Positions 42,167 through 50,724 of a DNA stretch of 64,000 nucleotides are shown here, one piece after another. This stretch comes from Cyanobium sp. M30B3 (GTDB lineage: Bacteria; Cyanobacteriota; Cyanobacteriia; PCC-6307; Cyanobiaceae). The DNA lies in assembly GCA_018399015.1 (NCBI GenBank), contig CP073761.1, positions 1,984,001 to 2,048,000 on the forward strand, given 5' to 3'. The position numbers were made by a program, and so were the translations under genes. The notes under the pieces are model-generated. The model did not search any database, had not been told where the DNA came from, and worked only from the letters and a program-made list of their open reading frames with translations. Position 1 is the first letter of the stretch, and the number at the start of each line of letters is the position of its first letter.

Positions 42167-42300
42167 CTCCCCTTGACAAGGAGGTCTGCAGGGAGAACAC
42201 CCTGTCACACGGATTTGGGGGGTCAAACCCACATTGCAGAGAGGTTCACGCTTCACAGGGCACTCCCTGAAAATCTCCCCTACCCCCTTGGCAAGGAGCC
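42167..42300. repeat. CCTTGRCAAGG palindromes in the cluster spacer
   Basis: Two copies of a short palindrome, CCCCTTGACAAGGAG at 42169-42183 and CCCCTTGGCAAGGAG near 42284-42298, sit in the 200-nt gap between the decarboxylase and dehydrogenase genes. Similar CCCTTG-AAGGG palindromes are frequent in intergenic DNA of filamentous cyanobacteria, which points to the donor lineage. Confidence 0.5.
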
Positions 42301-42349
42301 TTAGACAACAGGTTGCTTTGGCCTGAGCTGTTTTCACATTCATGTCCCT

Positions 42350-43687
42350 ATGACGCCTCCCATCACCATCGCCATTCGCCGCGAGAATGATCGCAAGTTT
42401 GAAGCCCGCACACCGCTGCTGCCGGAGCAGGTGGCGCTGATTCTGGCCCGGTTTCCCCAGGTGACATTTTTGGTGCAGCCCTCACGGCTGCGGGCCTACG
42501 CCGATGCCGCCTACTCCAACGCCGGGGCCACCGTCAAAGAAGACCTGTCTGAGGCTGATATCATACTCTGCATTAAGGAGGTCTACCCGGAGCAGCTGAT
42601 CGACGGTAAGACTTACCTAGTTTTTGCCCATGTGATCAAGGGCCAGACCGGCAATATGCCGATTTTGCAGGAGTTGCTCGATCGCCGTATCACCCTGGTG
42701 GACTACGAGAGCATTGTGGATGAGGCGGGCCACCGCACGGTTTTCTTTGGGCGATCGGCGGGCCACGCAGGCATGCTCGAAACCCTGCGCGCCCTGGGCA
42801 ATCGCCTTAAGTCCCTGGGTACGCCCTCAGTGTTCAGCCAGTTGCGCCCCATCTACGACTACCCCGACTTGGCTGCTGCCCTGGCTCACCTGGGTGAACT
42901 GGCCGAGGCCATTCGCCAGAACCCGACCGCGACGGGCATCGGCCACTATCCGGCGGTGTTTGCGGTGGCTGGGCTGGGCAACGTGGGCCAGGGGGCAATC
43001 GACATTTTTAAGCATCTACCCCACCGGATTGTCGCGGCTGGCGAGCTAGCCAACGTAGCCCAGTCCACCGAGCCCAGTTTAGTCCTTTGCCCGCTAACCA
43101 AGGCCGATCTGTTGCGCAACGGGGCAGGAATGTTCGATGCCGCCGAGTACGCCGCTGACCCCTTCAGCCACCGCAGCCTGTTGCCGGAGATGCTGATCAA
43201 TCTGACGGTACTGCTCAACTGCGTGTTCTATGCGCCGCACCTTCCCAAGCTTCTGCCCCAGCCGGAGTTTCGCGCAGCCTGGCGGGATCGGCCCCAGCGG
43301 CTCCAGGTGGTGGGCGACCTAAGCTGCGATCCTCCCGACGGGAGCGTGGCGTGTAGCGTTGCCGCTGGCGACCTCCACCACCCCACCTTCGACTACGACC
43401 CCGTCACCGAGCAGGTTTCCCAATCGTTTGGGGCCGGCACAGTGACGGTGATGGCGATCGACAACCTCTGCGCCGGGCTGCCGGTGGATGCGTCGGCGGC
43501 TTTTGGCACCATGCTGCTGCCCTACCTGGAGGGACTGATCGCCGCCGACAGGGAGAAGCGGGGCCTGCTTCAGGGCCTGCCCGCAGACGTGGCGCGGGCA
43601 GTCGTCACCCACCAGGGCCAGTTGACGGAGCGGTTTGCCTATCTGGAAACGCCGCTGCGATCCACCCTTAGTCAAATCATAGTTTAG
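42350..43687 (+). CDS. saccharopine/alanine dehydrogenase-like oxidoreductase
   Basis: 445 residues. The N-terminus (IAIRRENDRKFEARTPLLPE) is typical of the AlaDH/PNT N-domain of lysine-ketoglutarate reductases. A Rossmann loop VAGLGNVGQGAIDIF lies near residue 205, followed by a C-domain with VVGDLSCDPPDGS. Enzymes of this group reductively couple an amine with a keto acid or do the reverse. Next to a PLP decarboxylase this recalls opine-type or carboxyspermidine-type pathways, but the pair is not a standard one. The substrate is unknown. Confidence 0.75.
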   Translation: MTPPITIAIRRENDRKFEARTPLLPEQVALILARFPQVTFLVQPSRLRAYADAAYSNAGATVKEDLSEADIILCIKEVYPEQLIDGKTYLVFAHVIKGQTGNMPILQELLDRRITLVDYESIVDEAGHRTVFFGRSAGHAGMLETLRALGNRLKSLGTPSVFSQLRPIYDYPDLAAALAHLGELAEAIRQNPTATGIGHYPAVFAVAGLGNVGQGAIDIFKHLPHRIVAAGELANVAQSTEPSLVLCPLTKADLLRNGAGMFDAAEYAADPFSHRSLLPEMLINLTVLLNCVFYAPHLPKLLPQPEFRAAWRDRPQRLQVVGDLSCDPPDGSVACSVAAGDLHHPTFDYDPVTEQVSQSFGAGTVTVMAIDNLCAGLPVDASAAFGTMLLPYLEGLIAADREKRGLLQGLPADVARAVVTHQGQLTERFAYLETPLRSTLSQIIV

Positions 43688-43764
43688 CGTTCGAAATCCC
43701 CGATTACTCTCACCTTAATTCCCTCTCCCTGGAAGAGGTGCCTTAAAGAATCCTTCCAGCTCCC

Positions 43765-43795
43765 CTCACCCATTGGGAGAGCGTCTAGGGGTGAG
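43765..43795. repeat. inverted repeat between cluster genes 2 and 3
   Basis: CTCACCC (43765-43771) pairs with GGGTGAG (43789-43795). The loop contains CATTGGGAGAG. This type of Pyrimidine-rich intergenic palindrome is widespread in filamentous cyanobacteria and unlike the spacers elsewhere in this window. It may act as a terminator or mRNA stabiliser. Confidence 0.4.
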
Positions 43796-43852
43796 AGCCA
43801 CTGCTCCACACCCTACGCCCCGCAACTCCCCCGCAACCCACCGAGGCACCCC

Positions 43853-44749
43853 GTGAAACCTTCATCCTCCACCCAGATCTTCTACCGGAAACTGGCTGTA
43901 TATGGTGCGCTTGTGATCGGATTCGGTACGCTCACTGTGCTGCTGCCCTGGCCGCTGAAGCTTTTGGCCCAGCTGGGGTTGGGCGCTATGTTTGCCCATG
44001 GCATTGAGCTAGAGCATGAGCTGATTCACCAAAGGCACTTTGGCGGCGGCTGGCAGCGTTGGGTGGGCACCGCTCTCGGGCTGCCCCTGCTGGTGGATTT
44101 CACCCGCTACCGAGCGACCCACCTCCACCACCACCGCGCTCTGGGCACCCCCGACGATGAGGAGTCCTTTGCCTACGACTTTGAGCAACTGGCAACCCCG
44201 GCGGGTTTTGTCCCGCACCTGTCGATGGTGGGCCACTACCGGGCAGTGCTGCAGAGAATGGGAATGGCGCTTCGGGGCGATCGCCCTGCTCTCAGAGCCG
44301 ACATGGGCAAATCAGGAGGCAAACTTACTGCTGCTCGTCTGGCGGAAATCCAGCAGGGGTATTGGGTGTTTGCTGGGGCGATCGTCCTGGCCGTGGCCTT
44401 CTCCCTGGCCTTCCACAGCACCTTGGCACTTCAGCTTTGGGCAATGCCGCTGCTGTTTGCTAGCCCTATCCACGCCCTGATCGAGCTGCCCGAGCACTGG
44501 GGCTGCAAGCCCGACAGCACTGATCCGTTCGTCAACAGCCGCACCATTCAGCCCAGCCGATTCATGGACTGGTTTACCAACGGCAACTGCTGGCACGTAG
44601 AGCACCACGCCAGACCCGCCTTGCCCATGCATGCCCTACCCGAACTCCACACTAGCCACACCGCCCAGATCAAGCACCTCAACTACGGATATGGTGATTT
44701 CTTGGTTCAGTTCTGGGTAGCGCTGGGGCAGCAACGCGCAGAGACTTAG
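43853..44749 (+). CDS. membrane fatty-acid desaturase/hydroxylase family protein
   Basis: 298 residues, GTG start. Three His clusters of the non-haem di-iron family are present: HGIELEHELIHQRHF, THLHHHRALG, and CWHVEHHARP near the C-terminus, with hydrophobic helices between. The short first helix pair and the LPEHWGCKPD segment resemble hydroxylases and carotenoid-type oxygenases as much as acyl-lipid desaturases. It is one base from the SDR gene downstream. The substrate is unknown; it probably oxidises a product of the two upstream enzymes or an acyl chain attached to it. Confidence 0.75.
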   Translation: MKPSSSTQIFYRKLAVYGALVIGFGTLTVLLPWPLKLLAQLGLGAMFAHGIELEHELIHQRHFGGGWQRWVGTALGLPLLVDFTRYRATHLHHHRALGTPDDEESFAYDFEQLATPAGFVPHLSMVGHYRAVLQRMGMALRGDRPALRADMGKSGGKLTAARLAEIQQGYWVFAGAIVLAVAFSLAFHSTLALQLWAMPLLFASPIHALIELPEHWGCKPDSTDPFVNSRTIQPSRFMDWFTNGNCWHVEHHARPALPMHALPELHTSHTAQIKHLNYGYGDFLVQFWVALGQQRAET

Positions 44750-44750
44750 C

Positions 44751-45458
44751 ATGCAGACCGTGGTCATTACAGGCGTGGCCCAAGGCTTGGGCCGCGCTCT
44801 AGCAGAGGAATTTATCGCCCAAGGGCACCAAGTTGTGGGCTGCGATGTGGACGGAGAGGCGATCGAAGCCCTCCAACACCAGCACCCATCCCCCCACAGC
44901 TTTGCCACCGTAGACATTTCTGACGCCGCCCAGGTAGATCGCTGGGTAATGCAATGGATTGCGGAATTGCCTCCCGATCTATTAATTAACAACGCCGGGG
45001 TGATGCACCCATTGGGTCCACTGTGGGAAATTCCGGCGGAGCTGTGCGATCGCACTTTCGACGTCAACCTGGGCGGGACAGTCAACCTGCTACGGGCCGC
45101 GCTGCCAGCGATGGTGGCAAGGGGGCAGGGCATGGTGGTCAACCTCAGCGCCCGCTGGGGGAGGGTGGGGGCAGGCGGGGCTGCGCCCTTCTGCGCCAGC
45201 AAGTGGGCGATCGAAGGGCTGACCCAAGCCCTAGCTCAGGATCTGCCCGCTGGCATGGGGGCAGTCACCCTATCGCCGGGGGCGGTTAACACCCAGGCCC
45301 TAGCCACCATCCACGGGGCAGCCAAAGCCGGTACATACATTGATCCCCAGCCCTGGGCAGCTCAGGCGGTGCCCTACCTACTGAGTCTCAATCCAAAGCT
45401 ATCGGGCCAGGCGCTGACCTTTACCGCCCTGCGATCGCCGCAATGCTCAGATCGCTAG
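44751..45458 (+). CDS. short-chain dehydrogenase/reductase with Tyr to Phe change
   Basis: 235 residues starting one base after the desaturase stop. The cofactor loop reads VVITGVAQGLGRALAEE, and the NAG motif is LLINNAGVMHP. The catalytic Ser is in VVNLSARWG. The usual YxxxK appears as APFCASKWAIEG, so the catalytic Tyr is Phe here while the Lys remains. This would cripple ordinary SDR chemistry unless another residue substitutes. It closes the four-gene cluster. Sequence error is an alternative explanation. Confidence 0.8.
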   Translation: MQTVVITGVAQGLGRALAEEFIAQGHQVVGCDVDGEAIEALQHQHPSPHSFATVDISDAAQVDRWVMQWIAELPPDLLINNAGVMHPLGPLWEIPAELCDRTFDVNLGGTVNLLRAALPAMVARGQGMVVNLSARWGRVGAGGAAPFCASKWAIEGLTQALAQDLPAGMGAVTLSPGAVNTQALATIHGAAKAGTYIDPQPWAAQAVPYLLSLNPKLSGQALTFTALRSPQCSDR

Positions 45459-46841
45459 CGGCCCTAGGATAATTCCCTAGCCTGGGATAGGCATGTACGT
45501 TATAGGTTGTTTCCTGATACAATCATAGGGCAGCTCAAACATTGACAACAGCACTTTTAAGCTGGATTCTTGAGTGGTGATGCTTTTTGTTCTGTGTTCC
45601 GACATAACTGCTGATTGCGCTGATTCCCAATCCTTGTCAACTCCGCCTCAGTGCCGATGCTGGTGGTGCCCATCGCTGACAAGGGGATGGGGCTGGACAT
45701 TTGGTTCATGCTGAAGCGGATAGGAATGCCAGAACGGACGATCTGCCCGAACTCCGTCTGCTTCTCCATTGGGGTGCTCGTGGGCGTGATGAGGCTTCTG
45801 ATCGCCTAGGCTGCTTCACGATGATGGGAATCTGACCTGAGAGCATCTTCCCAGCACTGACGGAAGTCATTTACCCTGCAACGCCTTGATGATTCAAATC
45901 GAATCCCATCACCACTGGCACGGTAATTACCATGATGATCCGTAGATTTCCATCTGCTTGTGGTGGCTAGATCCCGTGGCGCTGAGCCAACTGAGCAAAG
46001 CCACCTGCTGATTGTAACCAACCCATGACGGCAGCTTTTGGAGCTGGGAGCGCGGCCTGCGCCTCAGCCTGCAGCCGGGCTCGATCGCCGATTGTCCTGA
46101 GGAGCTGAATTCGGCGCCTTACGAGCGCAGCCGGTCCTCCGTACTCTGGAGCCTGCTGGGCGACGATGCCAGCCTCTCGTGTGTGGGGCTCACCTAGGTC
46201 AGCCAACGCCTCGAATGGCCGCCGCGATCGCTCAGCTCTGAACCGATGGCGACTTGGGGACGGTTTCGGGTCGACAACCAGGCCGGTACCTGCCTCATCG
46301 TCGAAGATTGCCTCACGGTTTTCCCAGTTCCGCCGTTAACGTCTTGAGGCGCAAGGTCGTCCACTTGGGACAGCGCTCCACGTCTTTGGCGGTTTAAGCG
46401 TTTTGGCACCAGCCGTTGTACCCAGTCCCGAGAAGACTGGGTGAGATCAGATGCATTCAGCAAGTCCTCTATTGCCTAATCGATCGACCACCACCGCCAA
46501 CTGTCTGAGCCTCACTTGCCTGCAATGGAGCACCGACGGCAAACTTTCGGCTTTTGATCTCCACTTGGTCCGTGGCCGACTGGCGCGGGTCGATCAGCAT
46601 GTCGCCGCGATCTGGGGGAACAATCCGGATCTCGAACCCTGTCCCTCGATCAGCTGAACGCCCTTGTCAGGCGCGGATCAGCCCAATCCGCACTGCCAGC
46701 AAAGTCCGGCTGGCTCGCGCTGCAGGGATGACTGCCTTTCGCCGGGGGCCTCCGTTGCCGTGAAGGATTGCAGCGATAGCAGGCCCGAATGCTTGCGGAC
46801 CTTAAGAATTGCTTTAGCATTGGACCGACCTGGAGCTGCCG
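45459..46841. other. gene-poor region right of the foreign cluster
   Basis: About 1.4 kb with only short competing frames. Around 46022-46197 both strands are open for 60-80 codons (plus-strand HDGSFWSWERGLRLSLQPGS, minus-strand ending SAGGFAQLAQRHGI) and either could be a gene fragment. I recognise neither. It looks like decayed DNA at the right border of the transferred cluster. Confidence 0.45.
45557..45769 (-). CDS. possible small hypothetical protein
   Basis: A 70-residue frame (MEKQTEFGQIVRSGIPIRFS start, then AELTRIGNQRNQQLCRNTEQ) with an ATG and ordinary amino acid composition. There is no recognisable motif, no good Shine-Dalgarno and no operon context. Listed because it is the best frame in a 1.4-kb gene-poor stretch. 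Confidence 0.25.
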   Translation of the reverse strand: MEKQTEFGQIVRSGIPIRFSMNQMSSPIPLSAMGTTSIGTEAELTRIGNQRNQQLCRNTEQKASPLKNPA

Positions 46842-46925
46842 GTGATCCAATCCTTTTCAATTCTTGCCGCGACCGGTCTGGCAGGGCTGGCCCTGGTGAG
46901 CCTCTCCATCGCCTTCCTGATCTGA
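46842..46925 (+). CDS. possible 27-residue hydrophobic peptide
   Basis: GTG 46842 to TGA 46925 encodes a single-helix peptide: MIQSFSILAATGLAGLALVS followed by LSIAFLI. The size and hydrophobicity recall the tiny membrane subunits of photosynthetic complexes, but I cannot match it to PetL, PetN, PsaM or Psb proteins. It lies 65 nt before the P450 gene. Confidence 0.3.
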   Translation: MIQSFSILAATGLAGLALVSLSIAFLI

Positions 46926-46990
46926 GCAGCCTGTTGTTCTGAGCCGTTGCGTGTCTGTGGCGGCACCGTGCCGGCTGTGATCCGACATCC

Positions 46991-48466
46991 ATGGCTCCAT
47001 TCCAGCTGATGTTGGTGCCCCTCGATCCCGCAACCCTTCGGCCCCTCCCGAGCACGCCAGCGCTGAGCGGAGTGCTCGAGACCCTTGCCTTTTTTCGGGA
47101 TCCTGATTTCGCCCGCTCCCGCTTCGAGCGCTACGGCGATGTGGTCGAAACCAGACTGCTGGGGCAACGGACCGTATTCATTCGCGGCGGCCAGGCGATT
47201 AGCGACCTGTTCGCCCAGGGTGATGCGGTCCTGGGCTGGTGGCCCGACAGTGTGCGTGAGCTGCTGGGGCCCCTGACGTTGGCGAACCGCAACGGCGCCG
47301 ACCACAAGGCCCGCCGCCGGGTGGTGGGCCAGCTGTTCGCCTCGGCTGCCCTCAAGCGCTACAGCCCGTCGATCGTGGCTCTGGTCAACGAGCTGAGCCA
47401 GGAGCTGATCGCCTCAGCTGCGCCCGTGGCCCTGGTGCCCAAACTGCGGCGTTTTGCCTTCAGCGTGATTGCGAGCACGGTGCTGGGGCTGGACCCCGTA
47501 GATCGCGAGGCCCTGTTCGTGGATTTTGAAACCTGGTGCCAGGGTCTCTTCTCCCTGCCATTCGCTTTGCCCGGCAGCCCCTTCGCCCGTGCCCGCCAGG
47601 CCCGCCAACGTCTGCTCAGGCGCCTAGGCGCTGTGCTTAAGAAGGCGCAGGCCGCCATGGCTTCCGGAGCACCCATCGCCGCCGGCGGCCTTGATCTGCT
47701 GGCCGGTGGCCTGGATGAAGCCGGTCTCCCCTTGAGCGACGACGACGTGGCGGAGCAGCTTCTGCTGCTGCTGTTTGCCGGCTACGAAACCACCGCATCC
47801 GCCCTGAGCTGCCTGCTGCTGACCCTGTTGCAGCACCCAGCCGAGCTGGCCTGGTTGCAGGAGGAACTCGACGTCTTGTCCTGGCCGCCTGAGGAGGGGG
47901 AGGCTGAAGCCGCCACCGACGCTCTCCGGGCCCCGCGACTCGACGCGGTCGTGAAGGAGGTGATGCGGCTGACCCCGCCGGTGGGAGGGTTCTTCCGCCG
48001 CACCCGGGAGCCCATTGCCCTGGCGGGTGTACTGGTGCCAGCCGATCGGGTGGTGCAGGTGAGCATCGCCGCCAGCCAGCGCCATGGGGCCGATCCGGAG
48101 GATCTGGCGATGTTCAGGCCGCAGCGGCATTTGGCTGGTGACACCGCGGTCACCTGGCTGCCGTACGGAGGCGGTGAGCGAGTGTGCCTGGGCAAGGCGC
48201 TTGCGGAGCTGGAGATCCGGCTGCTGGCGGTGGGGCTGCTCAAACAGCTGACGTTGGAGCTGGTGGGGGATCAGGACCTGACGCTCAGGGTCATTCCCAG
48301 CCCCTCGCCTGCTGGTGCGCCCCTATTCCCGAGCCAGTTGAGCCTGCAACCTCACGAGCACGGGGGCCTCGGACTGGAACCGGGCTGCTGTTCAAGCCGC
48401 AGCCGTGGCGAGCGATTTCCACGGACCAGGCGATCCGTGGCCGCGCTCAACATTTCTTCACACTAG
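46991..48466 (+). CDS. cytochrome P450 (CYP120-like)
   Basis: 491 residues. The I-helix oxygen-binding motif is LLFAGYETTASAL, the ExxR is KEVMRLTPP, and the haem-Cys loop is LPYGGGERVCLGKALAELE. The general layout matches cyanobacterial CYP120-type enzymes, which oxidise retinoids or other lipids. The family normally ends about 40 residues earlier; here the tail (LEPGCCSSRSRGERFPRTRR) is unlike P450s, suggesting a 3' frameshift or fusion with following DNA. Redox partners are not encoded nearby. Confidence 0.85.
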   Translation: MAPFQLMLVPLDPATLRPLPSTPALSGVLETLAFFRDPDFARSRFERYGDVVETRLLGQRTVFIRGGQAISDLFAQGDAVLGWWPDSVRELLGPLTLANRNGADHKARRRVVGQLFASAALKRYSPSIVALVNELSQELIASAAPVALVPKLRRFAFSVIASTVLGLDPVDREALFVDFETWCQGLFSLPFALPGSPFARARQARQRLLRRLGAVLKKAQAAMASGAPIAAGGLDLLAGGLDEAGLPLSDDDVAEQLLLLLFAGYETTASALSCLLLTLLQHPAELAWLQEELDVLSWPPEEGEAEAATDALRAPRLDAVVKEVMRLTPPVGGFFRRTREPIALAGVLVPADRVVQVSIAASQRHGADPEDLAMFRPQRHLAGDTAVTWLPYGGGERVCLGKALAELEIRLLAVGLLKQLTLELVGDQDLTLRVIPSPSPAGAPLFPSQLSLQPHEHGGLGLEPGCCSSRSRGERFPRTRRSVAALNISSH

Positions 48467-48490
48467 GCTGAGGTAAAGAATCTCCCCTCC

Positions 48491-48718
48491 TTGAACGACC
48501 TTCTGACTTCTGTTTACCTGATCTGCTTCGCGCTGATCGCCGGTGGCGCTTTCGCATTGATGAGCCAGAACCTGCGCGTCTCAGCTTCGCTGCCTACTAC
48601 TCGAAGAAGTAGTTCCAGGCCTAAGCGCCATCCCGAGGCTGTCGAGCCCGGAGATGAGGTGCTTTATGTCGACCTCAGCCGGGAGCGGCTGGAGGAGCTT
48701 TACCAGAAGGCTTCGTAG
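48491..48718 (+). CDS. small single-helix protein, DUF2973-like
   Basis: 75 residues, TTG start. One transmembrane helix (SVYLICFALIAGGAFALMSQ) is followed by a basic linker and a polar tail HPEAVEPGDEVLYVDLSRER. The helix-linker-HPE pattern resembles DUF2973 proteins found in most cyanobacteria, probably thylakoid-associated. It follows the P450 gene by 24 nt but is probably an independent core gene. The family match is by eye. Confidence 0.55.
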   Translation: MNDLLTSVYLICFALIAGGAFALMSQNLRVSASLPTTRRSSSRPKRHPEAVEPGDEVLYVDLSRERLEELYQKAS

Positions 48719-48973
48719 ATCGTCTCGCTGTATCTTTCGGCTTGCTTCTATCCCTGAAGAGTCCATATTCCTCCCGGCAAAGAAGTGACCATAGGCAACC
48801 CTTTTGGTGAACTCAATATATTTATCCCTACAGATCTGTCTCTCAATGTAGAGGGCTTATGGTAGTTCAGTGCCGATGAGGCTCGTTCTCAAGCCATCTG
48901 TGTGCAATATCCACGTCCCGCCTTTAAGGAAAGTTTCAAATCTTGGACAATGGGCTCAAGCGTAGACAACGTC

Positions 48974-49111
48974 TAGTTCAACGGCAACCTGATGGTGGGC
49001 AAGGCCTACACCGCCATGCTCGACCTTAAGCCCGGCGATGAGTTCGAGATCAAGCTCGGCCGCAAGCCGATCAAGCTCATCCCCCTGGGCAGCACAGACG
49101 ACGAGGCGTGA
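48974..49111 (+). pseudogene. cyAbrB 3' fragment
   Basis: A 45-codon stretch from FNGNLMVGKAYTAMLDLKPG to a TGA at 49109-49111, nearly identical to the last third of the cyAbrB gene at 6147-6512. A TAG stands where the preceding codon was, and the N-terminal two thirds are missing. It begins the block of decayed copies that runs to 49964. Confidence 0.8.
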
Positions 49112-49129
49112 AGCCAGCAGCCCCTCAGC

Positions 49130-49683
49130 TGCCGGGGCGACGCTGACCCAACGCCAGCATCTCCAGCGCCTGGCCCTGCTGCTCCTGCCGCAGGGCCTAC
49201 GGTGCCTCGATGCGCAGGGCGCTGCCACTGGAGAAGAGCCAGCGGCGCAGGGCGATGCCGCGGGCAAGGATCCAGGGCGGCAGGTCAATCTCCAGCGGAT
49301 GGGGATGGCTATCACCGATCGGGTTCGGGGGCAGCACCCTGGCCAGGGCCGGATGCACCCAGTCCGCTGTGGTGCCCTGGGCCGCAGCCGTGAGCTCCGC
49401 TTGCTTGGCCGGCCGTTCCAGGCGGATCTGATCAAGGGAAAAAGGCACCTGTACCTGGCGTATGGAGACGTAGGCCTCCGGCTTGCTGGAGCAGCGCAGG
49501 GTCTGCAGCTGGCGGCGCCGCTGCTCGGCGCTGGGCTGGGAGAGCCCGTACTGAGCCTGGAGGTCACCGCCCAGCTCGATGCCACCGCAGTGATGCAGCA
49601 GCCGCTGCGGGCGGCTGATCGCCAGCTGGTGCTCGCTGGTGTTGCGGCGGCCGCGAGCCTCGGCCTGCAGGAACAACGGCGCC
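49130..49683 (-). pseudogene. 3' fragment of the kinase-WYL gene
   Basis: The reverse strand encodes a close copy of the C-terminal 180 residues of the protein at 7232-9400 (QAEARGRRNTSEHQLAISRP through PLEIDLPPWILARGIALRRW). A GAG to TAG change near 49198 truncates it, and the 5' 70 percent of the gene is missing. The left border next to the cyAbrB fragment matches the order of the originals, but the MazF pair between them has been deleted. Confidence 0.85.
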
Positions 49684-49964
49684 CGCCGCTTCCTCAGGAC
49701 GGCTCGCTTAGCAATAGCCGCCAGGTGCTGCACTTCCGCCCTGTCTGTTACGAGCGCTTCTCGTAGGCGCTGGAGCTCACCACCGGCGAGCTGATCCCCG
49801 GCCAGCCGCCGCTGCTGAAGTGCCGCAAGGAGATCACCCGCGACGAGGCGATCGAGCTCTGGCGCCAGAAGCGCAAGCAGGGCTGGCAGCCCTGTGAGCC
49901 CCAGTGGACGCCGCCACCCGAGGTGAAACCACCGGCTCGTCGCCCCGCCGCCAGCATGGGCTGA
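49684..49964 (+). pseudogene. DUF1651 gene with nonsense codon
   Basis: Starting at a junction inside the kinase-WYL fragment, the plus strand encodes a DUF1651 relative: SNSRQVLHFRPVCYERFS, then an in-frame TAG near 49764 where the intact gene has CAG. ALELTTGELIPGQPPLLKC follows, then EAIELWRQKRKQGW to TGA 49962-49964. Apart from the stop it is well preserved, so decay is recent. Confidence 0.8.
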
Positions 49965-49978
49965 ACAGGAAGCCCGTT

Positions 49979-50221
49979 GTGCTGCTGAACCCCCTCTGTC
50001 CATTCACCACAGCCAAGCTGCTGGCCCTCAAGGCCACGGTGCTGCTGCTGCTCACCCTGCTGATCAAGGCCAAGATCCGAATCACCGCTTTCTCAGCCCT
50101 CGGCATCGTCCTGCTGCTGCTGCAGACCCTGGTGTTCCTGGCCATCAGCGGCGGCCTGGTGCTCGCTGCTGGCGGGGCAGCGATCTACAGCACGCAGAAG
50201 CGCCGGCCCGCTGTGGGCTAA
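49979..50221 (+). CDS. small hydrophobic membrane protein
   Basis: 80 residues from GTG 49979. Two or three hydrophobic helices: LKATVLLLLTLLIKAKIRIT, SALGIVLLLLQTLVFLAISG and a Gly/Ala-rich third. The first codons (LLNPLCPFTTA) and the preceding 30 nt are repeated upstream of the decayed copper ATPase at 55240-55306. No family recognised. A terminator-like hairpin follows at 50261. Confidence 0.5.
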   Translation: MLLNPLCPFTTAKLLALKATVLLLLTLLIKAKIRITAFSALGIVLLLLQTLVFLAISGGLVLAAGGAAIYSTQKRRPAVG

Positions 50222-50260
50222 GCCCAATCCGCGATCAGAACAAGCCCTGAGCACAACAAA

Positions 50261-50282
50261 GCCCGGAGCGCTGGCCCCGGGC
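50261..50282 (+). terminator. terminator-like hairpin
   Basis: GCCCGG (50261-50266) and CCGGGC (50277-50282) form a GC-rich stem preceded by AAA and followed by ATTTGT, 40 nt after the small membrane gene stop. Confidence 0.5.
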
Positions 50283-50724
50283 ATTTGTCTGCTCAGCCGT
50301 GGTGTTGTCCCAGGGGATCGGTCCCAAGGGGGTCGGGCGCAGCTGTGCGAGGTTTTGCTTGGCAACAGCCGTGATCGTTTTCAGATCAAAGAGTCTTCAG
50401 TTGTGGGCGGAGCTGCCGGCGCTGGCACCTGGGGCCAGGTGTCGATTGGGACGTTCCGTTGGGTCCGGGGCACCTCAGGCGATGCAATGGACGGCGACTC
50501 TGGCTACACGCCAGGAACGTCAGAGATCCGTCGAGAGTGTTGGAGCAGGGGCCGGATCGTCAGCGCGCTCCTGACTGGTGCTCAGGGGGGGTGTCGTCCA
50601 TCCGTGGAGCCTCCGAATCCCGTTGCATCCACGATGGATCTGCCGGCCAGCCCAGGCGAGCAAGCGACCACGCCAGTTCGACACCGCTCGTTACCGGCGG
50701 CAATCGGTCTTCATGAAGGGGGCT
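50283..50724. other. intergenic, no gene recognised
   Basis: About 440 nt with several overlapping open frames on the plus strand, none with recognisable protein character. I see no RNA gene or repeat here. Confidence 0.4.

Noticed and set aside
40826-43687. Considered as the standard carboxynorspermidine pathway pair
   Set aside because: The dehydrogenase belongs to the AlaDH/PNT-type saccharopine group, and the following oxygenase and SDR have no place in that pathway.
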